64,000 nucleotides of DNA from Chitinophaga chungangae (lineage in GTDB: Bacteria > Bacteroidota > Bacteroidia > Chitinophagales > Chitinophagaceae): NCBI RefSeq assembly GCF_017742215.1, contig NZ_JAGHKP010000004.1, positions 744,001-808,000 on the forward strand. The letters are read 5' to 3'. The translations under genes were made by a program, and so were the position numbers. The notes under the pieces were generated by a model, which did no database searches, was not told the origin of the DNA, and worked only from the letters and a program-made list of their open reading frames with translations. Positions 34,271 through 43,362 of the stretch are shown here, one piece after another; within the stretch, counting starts at the first letter, position 1, and each line of letters begins with the position of its first letter.

Positions 34271-34301
34271 AAACGGGCTGGTAATTGTTACCAGCCCGTT
34301 T
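34271..34301. terminator. bidirectional terminator between the M28 and PBP1A genes
   Basis: Perfect 14-bp stem AAACGGGCTGGTAA/TTACCAGCCCGTTT with a 3-nt loop, AT-rich on both sides, between two convergent genes. Confidence 0.85.
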
Positions 34302-34315
34302 AATATATTTCCCTG

Positions 34316-36727
34316 TTAATTATTCTTCGGTTTCGGCGGCATCAAAGCCTTCGGTGTTGCCCCGGGACCGGGCTCGTCTTTCTTTTTCTCTTTTTCTTTA
34401 TTGTCTTTCGGCTGCTGCTCTTTCGGCGTTTCTTTGGCCGGTTCGGCGGGTTCGCCGTAATCGCGCAGGTCTATCGTTTCGTAGTCGCTGGCGGCGCCGT
34501 TGCCGTAGTCTTCCGCTTCCGCGCCGGGCTGTACGTTGCTGTCGTAGTTAAAATAAAGATCGTTGCGCATGTTGGCAGGCACCGGGAATTTTGAGTTTGG
34601 ATCGATGCCCAGCGTTTTATCCGCGTATACTTTCTGCATGAACAGTGCGAAGATGGGCAGGCCGGTGTTGGCGCCCTGGCCCAGCGCGGTGCTGTTGAAA
34701 CGCAGGTAGTTGTTGTCGCAGCCTACCCATGCGCCCGCCAGCAGCTGCGGCGTGTAACCGATGAACCAGCCGTCGGTGTTGCTGTTGGTGGTGCCGGTTT
34801 TGCCCGCCACTTCGCCGGGAATGTTGTAACGGAAACGCAGCCTGGCGCCGGTACCGCCGGTGGTGGTTACGCCTTCCATCATTTTCACCATCGTGTAGGC
34901 GTCGATCTCGCTGATCACTTCTTTTTTCTCGGGCACGTTGGTTTCGAGAATATTGCCGTTGCGGTCCTCGATGCGGGTGATGTAGATCGGTGTGGTAATC
35001 ACGCCGCGGGCAGGGAACATCGTGTACGCGCGCAGCATGTCGAACAGGGAGAGCGTGGAGGTACCCAGCGCGATGGAGGGGTACGGCTCGATCTTGTTGG
35101 ACTGGAAGCCGATCTTCGTATTGGCGAAGTTGGCGAATGATTTTGCGCCGAACTGTTTGATGAGGTATGCGCTCACGAGGTTCAGCGATTTGGCCAGTGC
35201 GCCCGCCATGGAAATGGAACCGCCCACGCTGCCTTCCGAGTTGGTGGTGAGCGTCCAGTCGCCGATGGTGATCGGTTCGTTGGGCAGCATCGTGTTCGGG
35301 TTGAAACCGTTCATCAATGCAAAACAATAGAGGAACGGTTTAAAGGTAGAACCTACCTGGCGGAGGGTTTTAGATACGTGATCGTTCTTGAAATAACGGA
35401 AGTCCGGCCCGCCTACCCAGGCTTTCACTTCACCGCTTTCCGGGTCCATGGCCATAAAACCGGTTTGCAGGATGGCCCTGGAATATTTAATGGAATCCAG
35501 CGGCGTCATAATCGTATCGGTAATGTTGAGCTCGCGGTCGGAATAACTTTTCCAGGCGAACACCTGCATTTTGGTAGGCGTTTTGAACGCTTTCTGGATC
35601 TCTTCGTCCGTCGCTTCGTCTTCTTTCATCTGGCGGTAACGGTCGCTTTCTCTTACGAACATAACGAGGTCTTTCGCCGCCAGTTTGTCGTTCCAGATCT
35701 TGCCGCTTTTGATGTTGGACTGCTGCTGGAAAGACTTCTGCAGGTCTTTCAGGTGCCTTGCCACGGCTTCCTCGGCATACAGCTGCATGCGCGGGTTGAT
35801 GGTGGTGTATATTTTCAGGCCGTCGCGGTAGAGGTTGTATTCCGTACCGTCGGCTTTTTTATGCTCTTTGCACCATGTTTTCAGTTCGCCTCTCAGCACT
35901 TCGCGGAAGTAGGGAGCCAGGCCGCTGTTGTGGTCCATTTTGTTGTAACGCAGCACGATGGGCCTGCCTTTGGCGGCGTCGCCCTCGGCTTTGGTGATGT
36001 ACCCTTCGTCTACCATGTTGTTGATCACGGTATTGCGCCTGTCGCGCGCCATTTGCGGGTTCCTGCGGGGATTGAACTGGGTGGAGCCTTTCAGCATGCC
36101 CACCAGCGTGGCGGCTTCTTCGATGGAAAGACGGGAAGGGTCTTTGCTGAAGAAAGTCCTCGCGCCGTTCTCGATGCCATACACGTTATCGCCGAAAGGC
36201 ACGGTGTTGAGGTATAAAGTGATAATCTCTTTTTTGGTAAGGTTCCTTTCCAGTTTGATGGCGATCACCCACTCGGACAATTTCTGGAACGAGCGCACTA
36301 CCAGGTTGCGGGAACGGGTTTTCCCTTCGGTGTCTTGCTGAAGGTTGAGCGCCAGCTGCTGGGTGATGGTGCTGGAACCGCGTTTTTTCCCGATCAGCAG
36401 GTAAAAGGGAATGGCGGCGGTGCCTTTGGCGTCGATGCCGGAATGGCTGTAAAAGTTACGGTCTTCCGTGGCCAGCAGGGCGTTGAGCACGTTCGGGGAA
36501 ATGTCTTTGTAATCCACGTTCGAACGGTCTACCTGGATGTATTTTCCCATAATGGTACCGTCTTCGGCGATCACTTCAGAGGCGAGGGATGTCTTCGGGT
36601 TCTCCAGTTCCTCCATGCTTGGCATATGCCCGATCAGGCGGAGGTTGATGAGCAGCAGGAGCAGCAGGAACACCGCCACGCCGGCGCCAAAGGCATACCA
36701 CAATATTTTTACGGATTTTTTCATCAT
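34316..36727 (-). CDS. class A penicillin-binding protein (PBP1A family)
   Basis: 803 residues. Membrane anchor at ~12-35. Glycosyltransferase domain (~55-235) has the catalytic EDRNFYSHSGID, GSSTITQQLALNL and KKEIITLYLNTVPFG. Transpeptidase domain has the SxxK serine in RQVGSTFKPF (near residue 460), SxN in ALAKSLNLVSA, and KTG in VAGKTGTTNSNTDGWF (near 642). The tail is Lys/Glu/Pro-rich (KETPKEQQPKDNKEKEKKKD). It polymerises and cross-links peptidoglycan in the periplasm. ATG ATG at the 5' end; either may be used. Confidence 0.95.
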   Translation of the reverse strand: MMKKSVKILWYAFGAGVAVFLLLLLLINLRLIGHMPSMEELENPKTSLASEVIAEDGTIMGKYIQVDRSNVDYKDISPNVLNALLATEDRNFYSHSGIDAKGTAAIPFYLLIGKKRGSSTITQQLALNLQQDTEGKTRSRNLVVRSFQKLSEWVIAIKLERNLTKKEIITLYLNTVPFGDNVYGIENGARTFFSKDPSRLSIEEAATLVGMLKGSTQFNPRRNPQMARDRRNTVINNMVDEGYITKAEGDAAKGRPIVLRYNKMDHNSGLAPYFREVLRGELKTWCKEHKKADGTEYNLYRDGLKIYTTINPRMQLYAEEAVARHLKDLQKSFQQQSNIKSGKIWNDKLAAKDLVMFVRESDRYRQMKEDEATDEEIQKAFKTPTKMQVFAWKSYSDRELNITDTIMTPLDSIKYSRAILQTGFMAMDPESGEVKAWVGGPDFRYFKNDHVSKTLRQVGSTFKPFLYCFALMNGFNPNTMLPNEPITIGDWTLTTNSEGSVGGSISMAGALAKSLNLVSAYLIKQFGAKSFANFANTKIGFQSNKIEPYPSIALGTSTLSLFDMLRAYTMFPARGVITTPIYITRIEDRNGNILETNVPEKKEVISEIDAYTMVKMMEGVTTTGGTGARLRFRYNIPGEVAGKTGTTNSNTDGWFIGYTPQLLAGAWVGCDNNYLRFNSTALGQGANTGLPIFALFMQKVYADKTLGIDPNSKFPVPANMRNDLYFNYDSNVQPGAEAEDYGNGAASDYETIDLRDYGEPAEPAKETPKEQQPKDNKEKEKKKDEPGPGATPKALMPPKPKNN

Positions 36728-36868
36728 ATTTTTCGTCTGCTTTGAGGATCAGATGAAACCTCGCGGAATCCCATGATCTGGTATCTTATTATGCTCGGTT
36801 TCATATGTTAAAATGTGTGAAACAGTCTGTTTATGCAAAATTATGCAGTTTTCCCCGGGTTTCATAGG

Positions 36869-36890
36869 CCGGGAGCAATCGTGCTCCCGG
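36869..36890 (-). terminator. hairpin after the PorW-like gene
   Basis: Perfect CCGGGAGCA/TGCTCCCGG stem with an ATCG loop, 15 bases past the stop codon on the minus strand; no U-run, so it may be a weak terminator or an mRNA-end stabiliser. Confidence 0.5.
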
Positions 36891-36904
36891 TAACGGTGCA
36901 AATA

Positions 36905-39900
36905 TTATTCCGTAATGTAGTTCAGTCCGAAGAATTTCTTATACCCTTCTATGTCTTTGGTATTGTTCAGCAGGATGAAATTTTCCCTTGATATGATAAA
37001 GAATTTATACTCAGTGGGTTTGATGCGCGGGATGATGGTGGTGGCCGCCTGCCTGCCCACTTCGTCGAAATACGACAGCGCTTTGCCTTCGTCGGGGAAC
37101 AGGCGTACGATCACCATAATGTCATTGGGAGTGAGCACAAAACTGCTGGTTTCGAGTTTTTCCGCCGCATGCTGCTCCGCGTTGTATTTGGAGAACTGGG
37201 CCACGGCCTCGTCTATCAGCACTTTCGACACCCGGTCGAAATACAGCACCACAAAATGGGGGATGGCTGCCTTTTCGTCGCCCAGTGCATAAGGCGTTAC
37301 CGGCGGCGGGGGAGGAGGTGCGGGCGTTACGGCCACGGAATCTGCTCCGGGCGGCGCTACGGCGCTTGAATCCGGCGCCTTGGCTATGGCGGTGGCGGAA
37401 TCAGGCAGGTTGGGCTTGGGTGTCTGCCAGGGATAACGGATGGTGATATTTTCGTCTACCCGCGAAGCCACGCTGCTGTCCCGCGTGATTTCCAGCTTGC
37501 CGAGGTAATCGGTGATCTGCTGGCGGCGGTTGAGCACGTCCTGGATGGCTTTTGCCTGCGCCAGCACGGGCGCGTCTCCGGGATATTTTGTGATAATGCC
37601 CGCGATGGCGGCTTTACCGGAATCTTCCGAGGAGGTTTTAACGATGGTCATCGCTTCCAGCAGGTCGAATTTGGCCTGCAGGGAGCTGTACCCATATGCG
37701 GAATCGGCGTATTTGCGGAGGGTGAACACAGTGTCGTAATTCCCGGAACGGTAAGCGTTGTAAGCCGCTTCGTAAATGGCCGTCACGGCGCTGGTCTTGC
37801 CTTTATCTTCGTCTTTCGGCAGGCCGAACTGCAGGATGTTGGCGAAATCGGTGCCGGGGTATTGCGTCAATACTATCTGTTTGTACCGGTTGGCTTCCTG
37901 CGTATGGTTGAGGCGGTTGTGCCAGATGTGAAGCGAATAAAGTTCCTCGAGCTTGCGCGGGTTATCGGGGTGTTTTTCCAGCAGCGAATCGTAGGTGCTG
38001 ATGGCTTCGCGCGGGTCGTCGAGTTTGTCGTTGTAAATTTTGCCAAGGTCGTACCAGGCTTCGAGCTGCCGTGCGCGCGATTCTTCCATCTTTTCGGGTG
38101 TAACGGGCAGGGCTTCGGCCAGCAGCGAGGTATTGATGCTGTCTGCCGGAAGAGCGGCGATAGCGGCGGCCTGGTCGGTTTCCGGCGCGGCTTCCGGCTG
38201 CGGCTGGTTGTTGTTGGCGTTCAGCAGGGTGCCGGCCTGTGCGCGGCGCCAGTTGTCTGCCAGCGCGCGGTTGCCCCAGCGGCGCCTGAACTCGGAATAA
38301 CCGGTGCTTTTGGTACTGGCGTTATAGAAATACCAGTCGCCGCCCGCTTCCGGCGCGGGACCGAAGGAAGGGTTTTTATAATTGTTGTTGGCGGTGAATT
38401 TGGGCTGGCCGTCTTCCACGGAACTGCCGCCTTTTCCTTTTTCGGGCGCGGTTTTCGCGGCCTTAATGGCGGCTACCTGCCTGGCAAGCACGGAATCGCG
38501 GAGGGCGGGGGCCATGGCGGCCAGCGTTTGCAGGCTGTCTTCCAGGTGCATGATGCGCAGCTTGTCCGTCACTTCGCCCAGCGCTTCTTTGCGGGCGGTC
38601 ACGAGTTTGGCTTCTTCAAAGTCCGGGCCCATGATGAGCGAGGTGCTGTCGTAATATTTTTGGGCGGCGGCGTAATCTTTCTGAAAATAATGAATATCCG
38701 CGATGCCTTTGTAGGTAAGGGTTTTCTGGAGCATGTTGGCGCTTTCCACCTTCAGCGACCTATGCAGGTATTCCAATGCCCTTTCGGGCTGTTCGTTGGC
38801 GCAGAGGGCGGCCATCTGGTACCAGATGGCGTCGCGGAAGGGGATGAACCTTTCTTTGCGCAGCATTTTCTGCAGGGCGGCGATGCTTTCTTCGAGGCTG
38901 CCGCCATTGGCGCGCACGTTGGCTTTGGCGATCTGCACGCGGGCGTTGAAGTCCATGGTGGCGTCGGGTTTCAAAGCGATCACGTGACGGAAGGCGTCCA
39001 TCGCGGAATCCTGCCGGCCCTGGGCGGCGTACAGCTGGCCGAGAATGAAGCTCATGCGGGCTTTCTGGGCGCGGCCGCTGTTGGTTTTTTTAATGGCTTC
39101 TTCGAGCGGGCCGATGGTTTGGGCGTAAAGGCCCTGTTTGTAAAAACGCCATGCCTGCAGTTCCGCCAGCTGGCCGTTGAGCCGTTTGGGGAAATACGGG
39201 TCTGCCACGAGAATGTTCAGCAAAGACTGGGCTTCGTCGTGTTTGCCTTGTTCGAGGAAAGCGCGGGCCTGCCATACGAAAGCGTCGTTGCGGGCGGATT
39301 TATGCCTGAACTGGCGGGAGGTCCAGGTTTTTTGTTTTTCGCGGGTGGAGATAGACAGGCGGTCGTCTTCACTGCGGCCCACCACGGTATTATATTCCGA
39401 TTTCTTTTTGGGAGCGAAGGTGGTGTTGATGTACTGGAAAGTGTTGTTGGCGTTTTCCCAATCGCCTTTATAATAATAGGCCTTCCCGATCAGGAGGAAA
39501 CAATCGTCTATCCAGCGCCCGCGCGGGTCGTGGATCTGCACGGCTACGGAAGCCTTCTGGATCACGGAATCGAGCTCGCCGGAGTTGAGGTTGAGTTTTT
39601 CAACGGTGAAAGGGTAGAAGGGAAGGAATACGTTGTAATTGTCCTGGCGCTGGGAATTGATGCCCGCCAATACTTTTTCGAGCCGCAATTTCGCGTGATA
39701 GTAGTAGTTGTAGCGGGTAACGGTGTTCTGGACCACCCTTCTGGTGACGGTAAAGGGCTTTTCGGCCATTTTTTCGGAGGGGGGGCGGCGGTCTTCCTTC
39801 TTCAAAGGTTTATTGGCCGCCTGGTTTTGACCAAATACCGCCAGGGCACCCGAACACAACACCAAACTCAACATACAGGCGCGTATATATAAGGATCTAG

Positions 39901-39910
39901 AACAATTCAT
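36905..39910 (-). CDS. porW: TPR-rich T9SS accessory protein, PorW/SprE-like
   Basis: 1001 residues. The N-terminus is a signal sequence with two cysteines (MLSLVLCSGALAVFG); lipidation is uncertain. The start of the mature part, TRYNYYYHAKLRLEKVLAGI and HDPRGRWIDDCFLLIGKAYY YKGDWENANNTFQYI, matches the SprE/PorW pattern (N-Y-F/Y-N/H-A-K-L and HP-S-WVDDAYLLIGK). About ten TPR units follow, then a Pro/Ala-rich linker (APPPPPPVTPYALG) and a C-terminal domain of ~150 residues. PorW/SprE is needed for type IX secretion; the 5383-6978 product is a likely cargo. It is not linked to other T9SS genes here. Confidence 0.75.
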   Translation of the reverse strand: MNCSRSLYIRACMLSLVLCSGALAVFGQNQAANKPLKKEDRRPPSEKMAEKPFTVTRRVVQNTVTRYNYYYHAKLRLEKVLAGINSQRQDNYNVFLPFYPFTVEKLNLNSGELDSVIQKASVAVQIHDPRGRWIDDCFLLIGKAYYYKGDWENANNTFQYINTTFAPKKKSEYNTVVGRSEDDRLSISTREKQKTWTSRQFRHKSARNDAFVWQARAFLEQGKHDEAQSLLNILVADPYFPKRLNGQLAELQAWRFYKQGLYAQTIGPLEEAIKKTNSGRAQKARMSFILGQLYAAQGRQDSAMDAFRHVIALKPDATMDFNARVQIAKANVRANGGSLEESIAALQKMLRKERFIPFRDAIWYQMAALCANEQPERALEYLHRSLKVESANMLQKTLTYKGIADIHYFQKDYAAAQKYYDSTSLIMGPDFEEAKLVTARKEALGEVTDKLRIMHLEDSLQTLAAMAPALRDSVLARQVAAIKAAKTAPEKGKGGSSVEDGQPKFTANNNYKNPSFGPAPEAGGDWYFYNASTKSTGYSEFRRRWGNRALADNWRRAQAGTLLNANNNQPQPEAAPETDQAAAIAALPADSINTSLLAEALPVTPEKMEESRARQLEAWYDLGKIYNDKLDDPREAISTYDSLLEKHPDNPRKLEELYSLHIWHNRLNHTQEANRYKQIVLTQYPGTDFANILQFGLPKDEDKGKTSAVTAIYEAAYNAYRSGNYDTVFTLRKYADSAYGYSSLQAKFDLLEAMTIVKTSSEDSGKAAIAGIITKYPGDAPVLAQAKAIQDVLNRRQQITDYLGKLEITRDSSVASRVDENITIRYPWQTPKPNLPDSATAIAKAPDSSAVAPPGADSVAVTPAPPPPPPVTPYALGDEKAAIPHFVVLYFDRVSKVLIDEAVAQFSKYNAEQHAAEKLETSSFVLTPNDIMVIVRLFPDEGKALSYFDEVGRQAATTIIPRIKPTEYKFFIISRENFILLNNTKDIEGYKKFFGLNYITE

Positions 39911-40110
39911 GTAAAGCCAGGGTCAGTAAAAACTACTAATCTATATAACTCTGTTAGAGAAAAAAATATTTTAAAGATAGGATAATTTTTTTCTTTGATG
40001 AGCGTATAAGCCCTAACTTGAAGGGCATTTATGAAAACCGGGTTAACGAATTATGATTTTTTAGTGGATATTTCATTATTTTCTTCAATCTTTACATTTT
40101 TACCAAGCGT

Positions 40111-40509
40111 ATGGCATCGGAAGACAAAAACAAAGGGAGAAGCCTGGACAGGTTGAACCACAAGTACCGGCTCGTGATCATGAACGACGATACCTATGAG
40201 GAAGTAACTGCCTTCCGCCTTTCACGCATGAGTGTTTATGTAGCTTTGAGCACCCTTTTCGTGCTGCTGGTGGCCATTACGGTGGCTACGGTGGTATTTA
40301 CGCCGCTGCGGTATTATATTCCCGGTTACGGGGACCTGAAGCAGCGCAAAGAGTTCCTCCAGCTGAAAATGCGGACGGATTCGCTGGAAAGGGCCATTAC
40401 CGTGCGCGACCAGTATCTTGACAATATGTTGAACAACGTTATGGGCGACCGGAAGCCGCTGGATACGAACATGCTGAAACTGCCCAAAGTTGACAACAGT
40501 ACTTATTAA
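40111..40509 (+). CDS. membrane protein like the N-terminal part of Bacteroidota M23 peptidases, peptidase domain absent
   Basis: 132 residues. LNHKYRLVIMNDDTYEEVTA then FRLSRMSVYVALSTLFVLLV, TPLRYYIPGYGDL and a short coiled segment (QLKMRTDSLERAITVRDQYL). In many Bacteroidota this exact opening belongs to a cell-wall M23 endopeptidase that precedes a bactofilin gene. Here the frame stops before any HxxxD or HxH motif. It has one membrane helix (residues ~43-65). It sits 54 bases before the bactofilin gene, so it may anchor or regulate that polymer, either as a naturally short homologue or after loss of the catalytic domain. Confidence 0.65.
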   Translation: MASEDKNKGRSLDRLNHKYRLVIMNDDTYEEVTAFRLSRMSVYVALSTLFVLLVAITVATVVFTPLRYYIPGYGDLKQRKEFLQLKMRTDSLERAITVRDQYLDNMLNNVMGDRKPLDTNMLKLPKVDNSTY

Positions 40510-40563
40510 ATATTTTTTCACTATCTTACACCTTCTTTATTAAAACGAAAAACCTGAGAACCT

Positions 40564-41007
40564 ATGTTTAACCAAAGTAAGAAAGGCGAGGGCAAAAGCA
40601 TCATGCCCACCTCCAACATCAATCTTATAGGAAATGGCACCAGTATCCAGGGCGATATTGTGTGTGAAGGCGACATCAGGATAGACGGGCAGGTAACCGG
40701 CCTCGTGTCTACCAAAGCCAAGATCGTAGTGGGCCCTGAAGGGGAAATTACCGGGGATCTGGTTTGCCAGAGCGCGGACATCCTCGGGAAAGTGACCGGC
40801 ATCATCAAATGCGAGGAATTGCTTTTCCTGAAAGGCAATGCACTGATCAAAGGGGATATTTACACGGCGCATTTTGAAATGGAACCTTCGGTGAAGTTCA
40901 ATGGCCGTTGCTATATGGACCCGGCAGACCTGCCGCCGTCTACTTCGAACCATAACGCGGAATCTAAAAATGGAAGAACCGTCCTCCAGGAAGAAGAATC
41001 CATATAA
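40564..41007 (+). CDS. bactofilin (polymer-forming cytoskeletal protein)
   Basis: 147 residues. The bactofilin beta-helix is plain: NLIGNGTSIQGDIVCEGDIR IDGQVTGLVSTKAKIVVGPEG EITGDLVCQSADILGKVTGI, with flanking disordered tails. Bactofilins polymerise at the membrane and recruit cell-wall enzymes for shape or stalk formation. The gene overlaps the next one by 38 bases and follows the M23-N-like gene, an order seen near ATP synthase genes in this phylum. Confidence 0.92.
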   Translation: MFNQSKKGEGKSIMPTSNINLIGNGTSIQGDIVCEGDIRIDGQVTGLVSTKAKIVVGPEGEITGDLVCQSADILGKVTGIIKCEELLFLKGNALIKGDIYTAHFEMEPSVKFNGRCYMDPADLPPSTSNHNAESKNGRTVLQEEESI

Positions 41008-41197
41008 AATGCTTTGGCGGTACGCCGGCCTGGCGTTCCAGATGCTTGCTGCCATCGGCCTGGCCCTTTGGCTGGGCTATTTGCTGGATCAATGGCTGGG
41101 AATACGTTTCCCTGCCTTTATGATCATTTTTTCTTTACTTTCTTTAGCCCTACTTTTGTGGCGAATTGTAAAAGATACCAGCAAGCATGACCGATAA
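40970..41197 (+). CDS. AtpZ/AtpI-family membrane protein
   Basis: 75 residues from ATG at 40970 (MEEPSSRKKNPYKMLWRYAG), overlapping the bactofilin end. Two helices, AFQMLAAIGLALWLGYLLDQ and FPAFMIIFSLLSLALLLWRI, with the G-LD-W pattern of AtpZ/AtpI proteins, which sit beside F1Fo ATP synthase operons and help c-ring assembly or ion supply. The ATP synthase genes themselves are not in the window. It overlaps the next gene by 11 bases. Confidence 0.82.
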   Translation: MEEPSSRKKNPYKMLWRYAGLAFQMLAAIGLALWLGYLLDQWLGIRFPAFMIIFSLLSLALLLWRIVKDTSKHDR

Positions 41198-41582
41198 ATT
41201 TATTCTTTGGCTGGCAGGGGTGTTCGTATTGATCACCGCTGCTTTGTTCCTGTTACAGCAATGGCTCCTCCAATCGCTGGGGGCGCATTTTGAAGTGCTG
41301 GTGGCGGGCAACATCGTAATGGCCCTCATCACGCTGATCAGCTACTCCATGAACCGCAAGGGCATGGCCGCCGCCAACCCGAACGTGTTCGTACGTTCGG
41401 TATATGCGTCTACCCTCAGCAAACTGATGCTTTGCGCGGTAGGCATTATCGCGTACGTGCTGCTCAACCGCCAGCGCGTCAGCAAATCGACCATCTTCCT
41501 GCTGCTGTTCTTTTATCTCGTGTACACCGTATTCGAAACTATCCACCTGTACCGGGTCATGATCAAGCAAAAGAAATCCTGA
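41187..41582 (+). CDS. small four-helix membrane protein, possible ATP synthase subunit I-like
   Basis: 131 residues with four hydrophobic helices (FILWLAGVFVLITAALFLL, LVAGNIVMALITLISYSM, LMLCAVGIIAYVLLN, TIFLLLFFYLVYTVFETIHL). The overlap with the AtpZ gene and its size fit the hypothetical gene usually found between atpZ and atpB in Bacteroidota. No catalytic motif is visible. Function is inferred from position only. Confidence 0.7.
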   Translation: MTDKFILWLAGVFVLITAALFLLQQWLLQSLGAHFEVLVAGNIVMALITLISYSMNRKGMAAANPNVFVRSVYASTLSKLMLCAVGIIAYVLLNRQRVSKSTIFLLLFFYLVYTVFETIHLYRVMIKQKKS

Positions 41583-41586
41583 GCGT

Positions 41587-42207
41587 TTGAAGCAAGAAGC
41601 ACCTTTACATGCGTTAGCCAGCTACCTGCCCGAAGGCACGTTCGACCAGGTGATCGCCTATATCACGGAATATAAGGTGCACCTTACCATTACCCGCGAA
41701 CGCCAGAGCGTGCTGGGCGACTACCGCCACCCTTACGAAAACAAAGGCCACCGCATCAGCGTCAACGGCGGCCTCAACAAATATTCTTTTTTACTCACCC
41801 TGCTCCACGAAATCGCGCACCTCGTTACCTTCATCGTTTACGGCAACCGCGTGCCCGCCCACGGCAAAGAATGGAAGCAGGAATACAGCAAGATCCTCCG
41901 CGAGTTCGTCGGCAAACAATACCTGCCGCCCGACGTGGAAGCCGCCGTGAAACAAAGCCTGCACAATCCCGCTGCGAGTTCCTGCGCAGACGAAGACCTG
42001 ATGCGCGTGCTCAAGAACTACGACCGCCGGAAAGAAAATCATTACCTGGTGGAGCAGCTTCCCGCAGGCCAGCTCTTCAAAACCAAAGACGGCCGCATGT
42101 TCCGCAAAGGCGAACGCATCCGCAAACGTTTCCGCTGCGAAGAAGTGCCGTCTAAACGCGTGTATCTTTTCAGTCCTGTTTACGAAGTGGAAGTGGTGGA
42201 GGAATGA
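41587..42207 (+). CDS. SprT-like zinc protease domain protein
   Basis: 206 residues from a TTG at 41587, four bases after the preceding stop; no ATG is available. The zinc motif LLHEIAHLVTFIVYG is at ~77-91, with HGKEWKQEYSKILREFVG supplying the third ligand. The C-terminal ~60 residues (LFKTKDGRMFRKGERIRKRF) lack the zinc-ribbon of true SprT/Spartan. Role unknown; SprT-like proteins include DNA-protein crosslink proteases. Its stop codon abuts the stop of the convergent gene. Confidence 0.85.
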   Translation: MKQEAPLHALASYLPEGTFDQVIAYITEYKVHLTITRERQSVLGDYRHPYENKGHRISVNGGLNKYSFLLTLLHEIAHLVTFIVYGNRVPAHGKEWKQEYSKILREFVGKQYLPPDVEAAVKQSLHNPAASSCADEDLMRVLKNYDRRKENHYLVEQLPAGQLFKTKDGRMFRKGERIRKRFRCEEVPSKRVYLFSPVYEVEVVEE

Positions 42208-42213
42208 TCATTC
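42202..42213. repeat. 12-bp perfect palindrome spanning two convergent stop codons
   Basis: GAATGATCATTC contains the TGA of the plus-strand SprT-like gene (42205-42207) and the TGA of the minus-strand gene (42208-42210), followed by TTTTTTC on the plus strand. Confidence 0.6.
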
Positions 42214-43359
42214 TTTTTTCAGGGATTTATACGCCGCTTTGTATTCCTCAGACCGATAAATATTCTCGGTGGGCACCATAGCTGTTTCCAAGTCTTTTAA
42301 CATCAATGCTTTTTCTTCAGCGGGCACCGGCAGTGGTGGATTCTCATTCAGGTACCATACCAGTTTATATTCATCAGCGCCGAACTTTTCCTTATCGCGC
42401 AGGTAGGCGTATTTTTTTACACGAAGCAATGCCCTGTAGCCTGTATACACCGGCTCGAGCGGTTCAAGCGTTATTGCCGTGTCCATATCGGCAACGGCCG
42501 AATCGAACTGAAGTCGGTTGGCCTTATCAATGGCCCGCCAGTAATATATCCCGGGATTCCCGGGATCAAGACGGAACGCTTCGTCGAATTGTCCCTTCAT
42601 CAAAAGGTCCTGCAGTTCCCGGAATCTCCCGGCCTTTTTTGTCCACCTGGCCCATTTCGAGCGGGCGTAGGCAGAATCTTTCAACTTCCCGTTGGAATGA
42701 TAATCCAGCGATACTTTTCCCTTTTTATCCGCTGCTATATAACTACTTTTCAATGCACCGTTTGCATAGTAGGAATACACTTCCAGATTGCCGCCTTTCT
42801 GATATCTCTTTTCATAAATATGCCCGGCTCCATCCGCGGATATTTGTTCCTCCCCACCGTCTCTTTTTGTAAAAGCGAGGGTGCGGATAAGTTGGCCGTC
42901 TTCATTATAATAGCTGGAAGTTCCCGTCCAACGGCCGTTTTCAAGAGTGCCCTCCATTTCCTTTTTCCCGTTGAAAAAATAATTGGTCACTTTGCCGGTA
43001 TAGGTCCGGCCATTCTGAAAATAAATCGTCTCGCCACGTTTCCAGCGCGCATCGAGCGTCATGGTCGATGGGATCTTTTTATCATCCGTGCTCCGTTCAA
43101 CATAGGCTTTGGTGAAAACGTACATCACGCTGTCGTAACCCATTTCGGGAACATTGCGGAAAACATTGCCGGATGCTTTTACTTTATTTACATAAGCCAC
43201 GTCAGATTCTTCAAGCACGCCCCGCGCATAACGGTGGTATTGCAACGGGTCGTAAGAAACATATACGGAATCCAGGTAGTACAATATTTTCGCGGGTTTC
43301 GGCTGCGCTGAAAGTACAACCGGCGTAAACATCAGTGCGATGAAGATGTTGTTTTTCAT
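42208..43359 (-). CDS. exported MORN-like/TPR protein (tandem paralogue 2)
   Basis: 383 residues with a signal peptide (MFTPVVLSAQ). The middle carries YwqK/MORN-like strand repeats: TYTGKVTNYFFNGKKEMEGT, GRWTGTSSYYNEDGQLIRTL and YANGALKSSYIAADKKGKVS. A TPR-like part follows (NPGIYYWRAIDKANRLQFDS, AVADMDTAITLEPLEPVYTG). It is clearly paralogous to the gene just upstream (43363-44550); the two are 3 bases apart. Base composition is less GC-rich than nearby core genes. Function unknown; a surface or periplasmic scaffold is possible. Confidence 0.75.
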   Translation of the reverse strand: MKNNIFIALMFTPVVLSAQPKPAKILYYLDSVYVSYDPLQYHRYARGVLEESDVAYVNKVKASGNVFRNVPEMGYDSVMYVFTKAYVERSTDDKKIPSTMTLDARWKRGETIYFQNGRTYTGKVTNYFFNGKKEMEGTLENGRWTGTSSYYNEDGQLIRTLAFTKRDGGEEQISADGAGHIYEKRYQKGGNLEVYSYYANGALKSSYIAADKKGKVSLDYHSNGKLKDSAYARSKWARWTKKAGRFRELQDLLMKGQFDEAFRLDPGNPGIYYWRAIDKANRLQFDSAVADMDTAITLEPLEPVYTGYRALLRVKKYAYLRDKEKFGADEYKLVWYLNENPPLPVPAEEKALMLKDLETAMVPTENIYRSEEYKAAYKSLKKE

Positions 43360-43362
43360 ACC

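Noticed and set aside
37862..39892. 676-residue plus-strand frame across the PorW-like gene
   Set aside because: Shadow frame of a GC-rich gene; the minus-strand TPR protein explains the sequence.
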